Notes: generated by a model not told the origin, from the sequence alone. Positions 24,070 to 32,498 are shown, counted from the stretch's first letter. The stretch: DNA of 64,000 nt from CAYRHN01 sp964424115 (GCA_964424115.1 CAYRHN010000012.1:67840-131839); one strand, 5' to 3'. Program-made: numbers and translations.

Positions 24070-25296
24070 ATGACCTTTGATTTGCAGCGCATCCGCGCCG
24101 ATTTTCCCATTCTGCAGCGGGAGGTGCATCCCGGCGTTAATTTAATTTACCTGGATTCCACCGCCACCGCCCAGAAACCGTCGGCAGTGATCGAGGCAAT
24201 GGATGCCTTTTACCGCCAGACCAACGGCAATATCCACCGCGGGGTGCATACCCTGGCGGAGGAATCCACCGCCGCCTATGAAGGCGCGCGCAAGAAGGTA
24301 GCCAAATTCATTGGCGCAAAGAGCACCCGCGAGGTGATCTACACCCGCAACGCCACTGAGTCGATCAACCTGGTGGCCGCAGCCTGGGGCCGCGCCAATC
24401 TCAAGCCCGGCGATCTGCTGATTCTGACCGAGATGGAGCACCACTCCAACCTGGTCCCCTGGCAGATGCTGGCGGCCGAACTGAACCTGCGCCTGGAATT
24501 CATCCCCGTCACGCAGGATGGCCTGCTCGACCTGGAAACTTACCGCCGCCTGCTGGAGCAGTCGCCCAGGCTGGTGGCCTTCACCCACATGTCGAATGTG
24601 CTGGGCACGATCAACCCCGCCCGCGAGATCATTGCCCTGGCTCACCAGGCCGGAGCACTGGCCCTGGTGGACGGAGCCCAATCCGTGCCGCACTTTGCCG
24701 TGGATGTGCAGGACCTGGACGCTGATTTCATGGCCTTCTCGGCCCACAAAATGTGCGGCCCAACCGGCATCGGCGTGTTGTACGGGCGCGAGGCGCTCCT
24801 GGCGGCCATGCCCCCCTACATGGGCGGCGGGGATATGATCAAGAAGGTCTTCCTGCGCAGCTTCACCCCCAACGAGCTGCCGCACAAGTTCGAAGCCGGC
24901 ACTCCGGCCATCGCTGAGGCGGTTGGGCTGGGCGCGGCGGTCGATTATCTTAAGTCGGTCGGGATGGACGCCATCGCCGCGCACGAGCAGGAGATCATCG
25001 CCTACGCGCTGGACCGCCTGTCCGAGGTGGGCGGGTTGCAGGTGATCGGCCCCCAGGCGGAGAAAAAGGGCGGCGTGGCTGCCTTTACCCTGCAGGGTAT
25101 CCACCCGCACGATGTGGCCCAGGTGTTGGATTCCTACGGCATCGCTGTGCGCGCCGGGCACCACTGCGCCATGCCCCTGCACGACCGCTACAATTTGCCC
25201 GCGACCACCCGCGCCAGCTTCTACCTCTACAACACCCGTGAAGAGGTGGACCGACTGGTGGAGGGGTTGGAGCAAGTGAAGAAGATGTTTGGTTAG
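24070..25296 (+). CDS. sufS: SufS, type II cysteine desulfurase
   Basis: 408 residues. A PLP enzyme that removes sulfur from cysteine and forms a persulfide for cluster assembly. Visible are the TEMEHHSNLVPWQ His motif, the DGAQSVPHFAVDVQ cofactor strand, the Schiff-base Lys in SAHKMCGPTG, and the catalytic Cys in RAGHHCAMPLHDRY, the short-loop type II arrangement. It starts 15 nt after the small unknown gene. Together with sufU downstream, this is a Firmicutes-like SufS-SufU sulfur-transfer pair. Confidence 0.97.
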   Translation: MTFDLQRIRADFPILQREVHPGVNLIYLDSTATAQKPSAVIEAMDAFYRQTNGNIHRGVHTLAEESTAAYEGARKKVAKFIGAKSTREVIYTRNATESINLVAAAWGRANLKPGDLLILTEMEHHSNLVPWQMLAAELNLRLEFIPVTQDGLLDLETYRRLLEQSPRLVAFTHMSNVLGTINPAREIIALAHQAGALALVDGAQSVPHFAVDVQDLDADFMAFSAHKMCGPTGIGVLYGREALLAAMPPYMGGGDMIKKVFLRSFTPNELPHKFEAGTPAIAEAVGLGAAVDYLKSVGMDAIAAHEQEIIAYALDRLSEVGGLQVIGPQAEKKGGVAAFTLQGIHPHDVAQVLDSYGIAVRAGHHCAMPLHDRYNLPATTRASFYLYNTREEVDRLVEGLEQVKKMFG

Positions 25297-25309
25297 GAAT
25301 CATCGTTTT

Positions 25310-25342
25310 GTCACCCTGAGCCGCAAATCGGCGAAGGGTGAC
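25310..25342. repeat. GTCACCCTGAG hairpin between sufS and sufU
   Basis: GTCACCC...GGGTGAC outer arms with an inner CCG-CAAAT-CGG. It is a short palindromic element within the operon and has no T-tract. Confidence 0.7.
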
Positions 25343-25365
25343 ATCGAGTTGCATAAGGAACTTTT

Positions 25366-25755
25366 ATGGATGACCTTTATCGCCAGGTGATCGTAGAACG
25401 TTACAAAGAGCCGCTCTTCCGCGGGCAGCTTGACCCGCACGACTTGAGCTTCGAGGACGAGAATCCGCTGTGCGGCGACCATATCCGCATTGACCTGCGC
25501 CTGGATGGCGAAGGTCGGGTCAGCGAAGCCGCCTTCTCCGGACACGGCTGCGCCATCTCACAGGCCTCCGCCGACCTGCTGCTGGAGTCCATCCAGGGTA
25601 AGACGTTGGAGGAAGTGCGTGCGCTGACCAAGCAGGATATCCTTGACCTGCTGGGGATCGAGCTGGGGCCGGTGCGCCTGAAATGCGCCCTGCTGCCGCT
25701 CAAGGTGCTCAAGGCCGGCGCCTACGGCCTGGGCGAAGAGGGGGACGAGGAATGA
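25366..25755 (+). CDS. sufU: SufU, zinc-dependent sulfurtransferase
   Basis: 129 residues. SufU accepts sulfur from SufS through a Zn-ligand Cys swap. Three Cys and one Asp ligand are visible: NPLCGDHI, SGHGCAISQAS, and RLKCALLP near the C-terminus. The insertion between the second and third Cys typical of SufU rather than IscU is present (LLLESIQGKTLEEVRAL). Its TGA overlaps the following Rieske gene start (ATGA), implying coupled translation. Confidence 0.95.
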   Translation: MDDLYRQVIVERYKEPLFRGQLDPHDLSFEDENPLCGDHIRIDLRLDGEGRVSEAAFSGHGCAISQASADLLLESIQGKTLEEVRALTKQDILDLLGIELGPVRLKCALLPLKVLKAGAYGLGEEGDEE

Positions 25756-26066
25756 ACGAGGGGAAATACTATCCGGTCATCCGCGCTGAAGAAGTGGGCA
25801 ACGGCGAGCGCCTCTTCCTGGAGATCAAAGGCCAACCGGTGGTGGTCTTCAATATCGCCGGGAACTTCTACGCCATCCGCGACGAATGCACCCACGACGG
25901 CAATCCGCTGGGCGACGGTGACCTGGACGGCTTCGAGATCGTCTGCCCGCGCCACGGCGCGCGCTTCGACGTGCGCAGCGGCAAGGCCACGCGCATGCCC
26001 GCCGTGACCGACACTGCTTACTATCCCACCCGCGTGGTGGAGGGCATGCTGGAGATCGAGGTCTAA
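25752..26066 (+). CDS. Rieske-type [2Fe-2S] ferredoxin
   Basis: 104 residues. A soluble Rieske domain protein with both cluster-binding boxes, C-T-H (RDECTHDGNPLGDGDLDG) and C-P-R-H (EIVCPRHGARFDVRSGKA), as in NirD and dioxygenase ferredoxins. The start at 25752 overlaps the sufU stop. In suf operons a Rieske ferredoxin may supply electrons or be an early client. Last gene of the operon; the 230-nt gap that follows has no clear hairpin terminator. Confidence 0.93.
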   Translation: MNEGKYYPVIRAEEVGNGERLFLEIKGQPVVVFNIAGNFYAIRDECTHDGNPLGDGDLDGFEIVCPRHGARFDVRSGKATRMPAVTDTAYYPTRVVEGMLEIEV

Positions 26067-26296
26067 CGCTCAGACCCCATCAGTCCTGCACACAGCTTCA
26101 AATCGACGTTAAGCGCCGACCCAAAACCCTTTTTGTCCTGGTTCCTCAGGGTCAAACCCCCATCCGTCGTGTATCATGAATTTTCTAGGTCGCGGTACAT
26201 TGACCGGATCTTTTTTGGTTTAAGCAGGTACAATTTCTGGATATTGAGTACAATAAATTAATCCGCACGCGATGATTTCTTCTTAAGGAGAATGCA

Positions 26297-28144
26297 TTGT
26301 TCTACCTGATCGGGATCGTAGCCCTGTTCGTATTTCTGATTATTCTGCTGGTTTTGCGCCCCGACTTGAGAAGGCAGGTGCTCCTCCCCGCCCTGTGCTT
26401 TGTCCCTCTCGGACCGATCGCTGAACGAGCCTTTTTTAAGGATTATTGGTCCTTTCAACCGATCCTGCCCAAATTCGTTCTCTTTGGCGCAGATGTCTAT
26501 ATCGAGGACTTGCTGTTCGCCTTTGTTTCCGTTGGGATCATGGCTGCCATCTTCGATGTGATCTTTCGCAAAAGAACGGTCCAGGGGGCTTATAAACCCC
26601 GTTTGCTTGTTGCTGTTATTCTTTCGGTCCTTCAGATCCTGGTGATCTTATTCCTGCCCGGATGGATCGGATTGAATTCGATCTTTGCAGCCGGGCTGGG
26701 GGCGGTGCTGTGCGCGTTGGTGATCGTCTTGATCCGCCGAGACCTGTGGAAGGCTGCTCTGGGCACCAGCCTGATCTGCGGCGTGGGCGCCCTGGTCTTT
26801 TATTTTCTGATCCTGCTCCTTCCCGGCGCGGTAGAGTTCCTTTTTACGGCTTATAAACTTCCATCGGAACAGGCGGTATGGTTGCTCTTCGGCGTGCCGG
26901 TGCCAATGACCGAGATCCTCTGGGCGGCCTGCACCGGAGCTTTCTTTGGGGTGTTATATAAGTTAGCCAGCGGTGCCGGGTACGCGAAAGCAGCCGCTGG
27001 AAGTCTCAGAGGCCATACGAAGAAAACAAAACCTTACCCGACCATCCATGATCTTCATAAGGACCTGGATAAGAATTTTGTCCAAGAGGCGCGTTCCAAT
27101 TACGGTGCTTTCATGGCGACCTCGTCCCGCTATGTTTTCTCCCTCTATCTGGTCAGGCGGACCGCTTTTGTTCTTTCGAACCTGTTTAAGCGAAAGGTTT
27201 CCACTGCCTGGGGGGTGGTGGTGTGGGCATTGCTACCGTTAGCGGTCAACCTGATCCTGGCACCGTTTGGGTTGGGCTGCGCCGGGAAGGATTTGATCTG
27301 GCTGGCCTACGGCGGGATCATGATCGTTCTTTTATTGGTATTCCCCCGCCTGGCCTGGACGCGCCTGATCAAGTTGAGCGACCAGGTAGACGATCTGTTG
27401 TTGACCAATGACCAGCGCAAGGAATTCATCCATGTCTGGTCGTATAACAATTTCTCATTCCGTTTGCAGGCTGTGCTGACGGCTGTGGGGGGTGTGATCG
27501 GGATGGTGGTGATGGTGGTGGTGGCGCCGCTGTTGCAAGCGGCGGTGGGTTTCACGGCCGCCTTTTACCTGGCTATCTTCATCGTCGGTGGTTTAGGGGT
27601 TAATGCCGGTTTCTGGTTGTGGATGGTGCCTTTCAATTTTCGCTGGCTATTCCGGTTTAAGCAGCTTAAAGTGGTCTGGAATAATCCAGCCAAGACCCCC
27701 TCGATCCGTGAAGCCAGCCGATTATTTGGTTTCATTGCCATCCTGGGCGCGATCGGCTTGATCTGGTTGACCATCCCGATTATTTACGTGGATGTTGCCG
27801 CTTTTTCGGATACCTGGATCGCCTATGCCGTCAAAGCGATCGAATTTACGATCAGTGTTGGCAGCGTGGCATTCATTGCCGTTCTTCCGCAATATTGGCT
27901 TTCCTCCCTGGTTGCCAAGGAAAAGAACAAGATCCTGAGCCGCATGAGCGATGAAATCCACGCTCTCTATGAGCGTAAAGATATCGAAGAAAGTCAAAAA
28001 TGGCCGTTGTTGGAATCGAAGAATAATGTCTATCAGGCGATCAATGCAACTTCCAATTCTGTGATCGATCTCTCCACGGTGTTGAAATATACCCTGGCAG
28101 TGATCAGCACAGCCTTGCCCTTTGTTTTGCAGTGGATCTCCTGA
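26297..28144 (+). CDS. Multi-pass membrane protein, N-terminal half lycopene-cyclase-domain-like
   Basis: 615 residues with roughly 11-13 membrane segments. The N-terminal half has features I associate with the heterodimer-type lycopene cyclase domain: DYWSFQPILPKFV plus IEDLLFAF, and later VPVPMTEILWAACTGAFFG with the acidic residue before the LW. The C-terminal half (from about residue 275) has no relationship I recognise; it has two helical hairpins with a soluble loop (KLSDQVDDLLLTNDQRKEFIH) and a coiled tail. The start is TTG at 26297, since AAGGAG (26285-26290) lies 6 nt before it and the nearby ATG at 26292 is in another frame. No carotenoid genes are nearby, so function is open. Confidence 0.7.
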   Translation: MFYLIGIVALFVFLIILLVLRPDLRRQVLLPALCFVPLGPIAERAFFKDYWSFQPILPKFVLFGADVYIEDLLFAFVSVGIMAAIFDVIFRKRTVQGAYKPRLLVAVILSVLQILVILFLPGWIGLNSIFAAGLGAVLCALVIVLIRRDLWKAALGTSLICGVGALVFYFLILLLPGAVEFLFTAYKLPSEQAVWLLFGVPVPMTEILWAACTGAFFGVLYKLASGAGYAKAAAGSLRGHTKKTKPYPTIHDLHKDLDKNFVQEARSNYGAFMATSSRYVFSLYLVRRTAFVLSNLFKRKVSTAWGVVVWALLPLAVNLILAPFGLGCAGKDLIWLAYGGIMIVLLLVFPRLAWTRLIKLSDQVDDLLLTNDQRKEFIHVWSYNNFSFRLQAVLTAVGGVIGMVVMVVVAPLLQAAVGFTAAFYLAIFIVGGLGVNAGFWLWMVPFNFRWLFRFKQLKVVWNNPAKTPSIREASRLFGFIAILGAIGLIWLTIPIIYVDVAAFSDTWIAYAVKAIEFTISVGSVAFIAVLPQYWLSSLVAKEKNKILSRMSDEIHALYERKDIEESQKWPLLESKNNVYQAINATSNSVIDLSTVLKYTLAVISTALPFVLQWIS

Positions 28145-28258
28145 GACGCAGTTACGATCAAATCGAGATTCTGTGTTAAACTCCCCGCCCATGATGAGCT
28201 TTTATTGATCTCCCCACGCAGTTAATCCCCTCCGATACCTTATTGTATGATTACGTTT

Positions 28259-28300
28259 AGGGACATTTTTGGCCGTGTAAGCGCCTGATATGTCCCTTTT
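28259..28300 (+). terminator. Probable intrinsic terminator after membrane protein gene
   Basis: AGGGACAT (28259-28266) pairs with ATGTCCCT (28290-28297), with an inner GGC/GCC pairing, followed by TTT-TATG. About 115 nt downstream of the stop at 28144. Confidence 0.65.
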
Positions 28301-28499
28301 TATGATTTCCTTCAAACGATTCTGGCAAGGATCGCTTTGCGATTCGCATCCGCCAAAACACGGATAATCCGCGAAAGGATAACTGAAAATGGATCCGTGA
28401 GGATCCGCCAGACCCGTTCCATCCGTGTTCAAAAAAATCTCGAATTGAACAAGCAGCGTTTTCACCGATCTACTGAGCTGTTAAAAGTACCTAAACCCG

Positions 28500-28530
28500 G
28501 CGTCATTCTGAGGGAGCCGCCAGAGGCGGC
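28500..28530. repeat. CGTCATTCTGAGG-type repeat remnant
   Basis: CGTCATTCTGAGGGAGCC followed by GCCAGAGGCGGC is one end of a dispersed repeat of the 'gtcattctgag' kind. It directly abuts the coding-like remnant at 28531. Confidence 0.5.
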
Positions 28531-28668
28531 GACCACCCGCGGGTGCTGGATTACATCAAAGGACTGCGGCGCAGAGAGGTTTCTTCAGTGGTCACCTTGT
28601 ACGCCATTCGCGACCTGAAAGGCGCCGAGCGCCAGGAAGTCCTGGCTGTGCGCGCGCTGGACAGATAA
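28531..28668 (+). pseudogene. 3' remnant of a lost protein-coding gene
   Basis: An open frame of 45 codons without a start, ending at TAA (28666-28668), whose translation looks like a real protein tail: DHPRVLDYIKGLRRREVSSV, then VTLYAIRDLKGAERQEVLAV and RALDR. It has strong amphipathic helix character and typical GC-rich codon use, unlike the AT-rich flanks. Upstream, the frame enters a repeat remnant (28500-28530), which suggests the gene was cut by repeat-linked rearrangement. I cannot name the family. The rest of the 28145-28686 gap holds only the terminator at 28259 and no other gene. Confidence 0.4.
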
Positions 28669-28686
28669 CTTGTACGGGCTGTTATT

Positions 28687-29364
28687 CTAGTAAAACTCCT
28701 CAGCGGAGATGAGGGGGCAGCTTACCTGCATCAAGGTGTTGGGATCCATTCTCCCCTGGGAAGCCAGCTCAAAGCCGGCTCTTTTCGCCGCTTCCAGGAC
28801 GGACCTTCCTTTTTCATTCACCGTGCCTTTGGATTTCATGAAAGAGGAGTGGTGCCGGAGGACTGCTCCTCCAAATTCAACCGAGGCGTCTTCTGCGATT
28901 TCTCTCACGATGCGTACCACGGTGTCGAAGTTCTCTAATTCCCACCAGCCGCTGGTTGCCACCAAGATGAATTGTTTGATGTTTACCCCCTCGCGGAAGC
29001 GGGCGCGCGTTCGCCCCTGGCGTCTTTGTAAGACCGGTTCCAAAAGCGCACACAGCCGATTAAGCAGGTTCTGCATATCCCCGGGTAATGGAATATAAAC
29101 GGGTGTGGCCAGGAGGAGTATTTCAGCAGCCTTCATTTTTGGATACAGCCCCTGCATATCATCTTGAACGCAGCAATTCCCGGGGTCATCATTCCAGCAA
29201 TATAATTTGCCGCAGGCGCAGGGCTTAATTTTCAGACGGCTGGCATAAAAAAGCTCAACTTCCGCTCCGCCTTCTGTTACTCCCTCGATGAATGAATCGA
29301 GCAGGAGAGCCGTGTGGCCTTTTTCCATACGCGGGCTGCCATTAATGGCCAGTATTTTTGACAT
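28687..29364 (-). CDS. Flavodoxin-fold NAD(P)H-dependent FMN reductase, Fe-S flavoprotein-like
   Basis: 225 residues. It begins MSKILAINGSPRMEKGHTALLLDSF, the FMN phosphate-binding loop of the NADPH-dependent FMN reductase superfamily. A Cys-rich stretch near residue 50 (CACGKLYCWNDDPGNC) could hold an Fe-S cluster, though spacing differs from the Isf motif. LLLATPVYIPLPGDMQNLLNRL matches the flavin-dimer loop. The ATG at 29364 is chosen for its GAGGTG SD; the in-frame extension to 29418 lacks support. It stands alone between a terminator-like hairpin and the pseudogene remnant. Confidence 0.87.
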   Translation of the reverse strand: MSKILAINGSPRMEKGHTALLLDSFIEGVTEGGAEVELFYASRLKIKPCACGKLYCWNDDPGNCCVQDDMQGLYPKMKAAEILLLATPVYIPLPGDMQNLLNRLCALLEPVLQRRQGRTRARFREGVNIKQFILVATSGWWELENFDTVVRIVREIAEDASVEFGGAVLRHHSSFMKSKGTVNEKGRSVLEAAKRAGFELASQGRMDPNTLMQVSCPLISAEEFY

Positions 29365-29422
29365 ATTCACCTCGCCAGCCTGGGAAGATAATATCATTGT
29401 ACTACCCTTTGAGTTCAATAAA

Positions 29423-29457
29423 AACAGCCCTTGTTGTGTTCTGCAACAAAGGCTGTT
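29423..29457 (-). terminator. Intrinsic terminator downstream of the PIG-L gene
   Basis: Arms AACAGCCCTTGTTG (29423-29436) and CAACAAAGGCTGTT (29444-29457) have a single mismatch. On the minus strand the stem is followed by TTTTATTG, and on the plus strand by GTTCTTTTTT, so it may work in both directions. Confidence 0.7.
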
Positions 29458-29459
29458 GT

Positions 29460-29520
29460 TCTTTTTTCGTGTCTGTTAGACTTCGCGTTCCTTCGTGCCT
29501 TGGCGTCTTCGCGGTGGATC
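29460..29520. repeat. Half-copy of the CACCACGAAG hairpin repeat
   Basis: It contains GCGTTCCTTCGTGCCTTGGC and GTCTTCGCGGTGGATCC, the right arm of the family only; the left arm is missing. Confidence 0.5.
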
Positions 29521-29527
29521 CCTTTTG

Positions 29528-30178
29528 TCAACCGATACATCCGAATTGCGCCGCGATGCGCAGGATATCAAATCCCTCGGCGTAGGGCAGCTCGGCCAGC
29601 GCGCCGTGGCGCACCAGCGTGGCGCGGGTCACCTGCGGGTCAAAGTAATACTTGTTCTCGTAGGTGTTGTATTCGGCCAGGGCGCGCAGCTTTTTCTCCA
29701 CATCCGCCTCATCCACCCCGACCAGGAAGGTGGGGAAGAAGCCGTAGCTGGAGCGCAGCACGTCAAAACCCAGCACGCTCACCCCGCGGAAGGCGCGCAG
29801 CGCCTCCTCGGTTACCGTGGCGTGATCCTGGTGGATATCCGAACGGGTGTGGGTGAAGACGATCTCCGGGCGGAAGCGCTTGTTCAGGTCGATCAAATAT
29901 TCCAGGATCTCCTGGCGCGCGTGCGGGAAGCGGCGCGTCTCGAACTGCCCGACGATCACGTGGTCATCCGGCATGCCCAGTTGGGCCATGCTGCGGCGGT
30001 GCTCCGAAGCCACCTGGGTCAGGGTCGGATTCTTCTGATTGTCGGAGAGCGTCACGCACAGGATCTCGGTCTGCCCGGTGATGTGCGCGATCAACGCGCC
30101 GGCGCCCAGCTCGATGTCGTCCGGGTGCGCGCCGATAAAGCACACCCGTTTGCCGTAGAAGGTCATGACCTGGGGCAT
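29528..30178 (-). CDS. PIG-L/LmbE-family zinc deacetylase
   Basis: 216 residues. PIG-L-family enzymes de-N-acetylate GlcNAc-type conjugates (for example in bacillithiol, mycothiol or glycan synthesis). The metal-binding AHPDDIELG motif is near residue 18, and the second His-containing motif is HTRSDIHQDHATV near 115. It sits 4 nt after a class I methyltransferase gene on the same strand. The two probably modify a sugar-containing small molecule or a glycan, but the substrate is not evident. Ends before a terminator. Confidence 0.9.
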   Translation of the reverse strand: MPQVMTFYGKRVCFIGAHPDDIELGAGALIAHITGQTEILCVTLSDNQKNPTLTQVASEHRRSMAQLGMPDDHVIVGQFETRRFPHARQEILEYLIDLNKRFRPEIVFTHTRSDIHQDHATVTEEALRAFRGVSVLGFDVLRSSYGFFPTFLVGVDEADVEKKLRALAEYNTYENKYYFDPQVTRATLVRHGALAELPYAEGFDILRIAAQFGCIG

Positions 30179-30182
30179 AGGC

Positions 30183-30983
30183 CTACTTGGTGGCGACGAA
30201 TCCGCCGACTACTTTGGTCATCACCAGCTTGCCCTCTTCCTTCAGGCGCCGTTCGGCCACGCCGCGGATCTGCTGCATGGTCGCTTCGAAGTCGTTCGGT
30301 CCCTGGAAGAAGGAGCCCCACAGCTTGCGGTCTTCGGAGAGTGAGGCGCGGGTGTAGTCGATGAAGGGTTCCACCTCGTGGAAGGTAAGCGGATTCTCGA
30401 AGACGTTCACCTCGACCTTGGAGAAGGTGCTCTGGATGAAGCTGAGGATCTCAAATCCGTAGCGCGAGGAGCCGGGCATGGGCGGAATGACCTTGCCGGT
30501 GGCTTCGCTGATGATATCGTAGAAGAGCTTCTTGTTGCTGGGCATCGGCCCGCTGGTAAAGAGGCGCCCGCCGGGTTTGAGCACGCGGTGCATCTCGCGG
30601 ATAGTGAAGGGGATCACCTCGGCGTAGTAGATGGCGAAGCAGCAGGAGAGCAGGTCGAACTGGGCATCCTCAAAGGGGAAGCGCTTGTTGAAGTTCAGCT
30701 CCAGGAAGGTGATCTTTTCGCCGATCTTCTTGTTTCCCTTGCGGGCCTGGGACAGCAGGTCAAGCGAAACATCCCCGCCGGTGATCCTGGCGGTGCCTTC
30801 GGTGGCTTTGTAGAAGGAGAAACACTGCTTGCCGGAACCGCAGCCCACATCCAGGATGGCGGAGTGCTTGGCCGGTTTGAGCAGTTCGAGCATCCACACG
30901 TCAATGTCGCGCGCGCCGTATTTGTTATGAATGTCGATCCGGGTTGCCAGGTCGCTGGAAGTTTCCTGGTAATTGATTTTCAT
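30183..30983 (-). CDS. Class I SAM-dependent methyltransferase
   Basis: 266 residues. A Rossmann methyltransferase with motif I ILDVGCGSGKQCFSF (about residue 43), an acidic residue ending strand 2 (GGDVSLDLLSQA), motif post-II (DAQFDLLSCCFAIYY) and motif III-like (EMHRVLKPGGRLFTSGP), as in Methyltransf_11/UbiE-like proteins. It is the first gene of a two-gene unit with the PIG-L deacetylase, with an AGAGGG SD upstream. Target unknown. Confidence 0.9.
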   Translation of the reverse strand: MKINYQETSSDLATRIDIHNKYGARDIDVWMLELLKPAKHSAILDVGCGSGKQCFSFYKATEGTARITGGDVSLDLLSQARKGNKKIGEKITFLELNFNKRFPFEDAQFDLLSCCFAIYYAEVIPFTIREMHRVLKPGGRLFTSGPMPSNKKLFYDIISEATGKVIPPMPGSSRYGFEILSFIQSTFSKVEVNVFENPLTFHEVEPFIDYTRASLSEDRKLWGSFFQGPNDFEATMQQIRGVAERRLKEEGKLVMTKVVGGFVATK

Positions 30984-31043
30984 GGGGTACCCTCTTTAAG
31001 AAGAATAGATTTGGGCCTAGTATACCATAATCTTTTTTAAAGG

Positions 31044-31167
31044 CGGGTTGCTTCGCCCAATCCTGCAACCCGGGCGAATCTAAGCTTTTCTACTCCAACC
31101 ATGTTCGGGTTGCTTCGCCCAATCCTGCAACCCGGGCGATTCTGAGCCTTTCTGCTCCAACCAGGTC
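31044..31167. repeat. Two tandem 62-bp repeats
   Basis: Copy 1 is 31044-31105 and copy 2 is 31106-31167, with only a few substitutions. Each starts CGGGTTGCTTCGCCCAATCC and contains an inverted pair CGGGTTG/CAACCCG and an overlapping TTCGCCC/GGGCGAA pair. It lies in the 440-nt gap between the divergent methyltransferase and BMP genes. The rest of that gap holds the inverted repeat at 31191 and an AT-rich leader; I see no gene. Confidence 0.8.
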
Positions 31168-31190
31168 TTCGCCCATCCGGGAACCGGCTT

Positions 31191-31218
31191 TTGTCATACA
31201 ATTTCAAATGTATGACAA
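31191..31218. promoter_or_regulatory. Candidate operator of the purine-type operon
   Basis: A perfect inverted repeat, TTGTCATACA (31191-31200) and TGTATGACAA (31209-31218), with an 8-nt AT-rich spacer, about 205 nt before the BMP lipoprotein start. The form resembles GntR-family operators (TTGT...ACAA), but no regulator gene is adjacent. Confidence 0.55.
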
Positions 31219-31422
31219 ATAACACTTGTAATTAAAGCCGATTTCTTCTTTAATTCTAATACGGCTTTTCCCCTTATTTAGATCTTCCCAATAGCGCATT
31301 TCCTCTTTTTCGCCTGTTTTCAGAACCCGAAAGGAGGTCCATCCAGCACGAGATTTGAAAGGCGCTCTTTCCCCATTTCCGCCCAATTCAAACCTGTTCA
31401 ATTTTTGCTTAAGGAGAATCTC

Positions 31423-32427
31423 ATGAAAACAATGCGTATTTTGTTAGCATTGGTCGTTGTCTCTATGATCCTGGTCTCCTGCGCCCCGGCAGGCGACCAG
31501 GGCACCAGCAGCGGCAAGCCCCTGTTCTACGGCGCGTATGCCACCCCGATCGAAGAGCCGTGGGATGGCGTGATCCACGCTGCGCTGCAAAAAGCGGAAG
31601 ACGACGGCAAGATCGTCTACGAATACCAGGATAACATCGGCTATTCCGGCGACATGGAACGCGTCCTGCGCGACATCGCCGAGACCAAGAAACCCGCCGC
31701 CATCTTCGGCGATGCCTTCGGCAACGAAGAAGCAGTGCGCCGCGTGGCCAAGGATTATCCGGATATCGCTTTCGTCTTTGGTTCCGGCGGCGGCCCTGCC
31801 GAACCGAACCTGGCCGTCTTCGATAACTGGATCCACGAACCGGCTTACCTGTGCGGTATGCTGGCCGGCGGGATGACCAAGACCAACGTCATCGGCGTGG
31901 TCGGCGGCTACCCGGTCGCCGAAGTGAACCGCATTGTCAACGCCTTCAAGGCGGGCGTCAAGGAAGTCAACCCGAACGCGGTGGTGAAGATCACCTTCAT
32001 CAACAGCTGGTTTGATCCGGCTGCCGCCAAGGAAGCCGCCCTGGCTCAGATCGATGCCGGCGCCGACATCCTCTTCGCCGAGCGCTTTGGCGTGATCGAA
32101 GCTGCGTCTGAGAACAAGTTGTTCGCTTTCGGCAATATGAGCGACCAGAACTCCCTCGCCCCGGACTATGTCATCAGCGGCCCGGTCTGGAATATGAACC
32201 CGACCGTGGATTATGTGATCAAGCAGGTGGAAGCCAAGACCTTCACCGCCATGGACCTGAAGGACTTCAGCATGGCTGCCAAGGGCGGCGCTACCCTCGC
32301 CCCTTATCACGGCCTGGAATCCAAGATCCCGGCTGAACTGCTGGCCAAGGTGAAAGAACGCGAACAGCAGATCAAAGACGGCCTCTTCCGCGTCGATATC
32401 GACGAGGCAGTGCCGGTCAGCGACTAA
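31423..32427 (+). CDS. BMP-family nucleoside/purine-binding lipoprotein of an ABC importer
   Basis: 334 residues. The signal peptide and lipobox LVSCAPAG mark a lipid-anchored solute receptor. The fold follows the Med/BmpA type: FYGAYATPIEEPWDGVIHAAL, AIFGDAFGNEEAVRRVAKDYP, AYLCGMLAGGMTKTNVIGVVGGY, and AGADILFAERFGVIEAA. BMP proteins bind nucleosides or related purines. Its partners follow directly: one double ATPase and two permeases. The ATG at 31423 has AAGGAG 6 nt upstream; the TTG at 31405 is not needed. A stable hairpin after the stop (32499-32528) may raise its expression relative to the transporter genes. Confidence 0.93.
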   Translation: MKTMRILLALVVVSMILVSCAPAGDQGTSSGKPLFYGAYATPIEEPWDGVIHAALQKAEDDGKIVYEYQDNIGYSGDMERVLRDIAETKKPAAIFGDAFGNEEAVRRVAKDYPDIAFVFGSGGGPAEPNLAVFDNWIHEPAYLCGMLAGGMTKTNVIGVVGGYPVAEVNRIVNAFKAGVKEVNPNAVVKITFINSWFDPAAAKEAALAQIDAGADILFAERFGVIEAASENKLFAFGNMSDQNSLAPDYVISGPVWNMNPTVDYVIKQVEAKTFTAMDLKDFSMAAKGGATLAPYHGLESKIPAELLAKVKEREQQIKDGLFRVDIDEAVPVSD

Positions 32428-32498
32428 CCAGGAACGTCTTCCCTGTGTGGGGCATCCGGCTCGATCCAGGTGCCCCGACAGGCCCACCAGAAATCGAC

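Noticed and set aside
28337..28618. A 93-residue plus-strand frame
   Set aside because: It spans repeat remnants and shows no coding character. The protein-like segment in this region is in another frame (28531-28668).
31044..31167. Possible CRISPR array
   Set aside because: Only two directly adjacent 62-bp copies with no spacers, and no cas genes in the window.
31204..31401. A 65-residue minus-strand frame upstream of the BMP gene
   Set aside because: No SD, no recognisable motif, and it overlaps the operator-like palindrome; more likely leader DNA.
31160..31422. Possible purine or related riboswitch before the BMP gene
   Set aside because: I could not find the conserved purine-riboswitch loop residues or another known aptamer core. 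A DNA palindrome is present instead.
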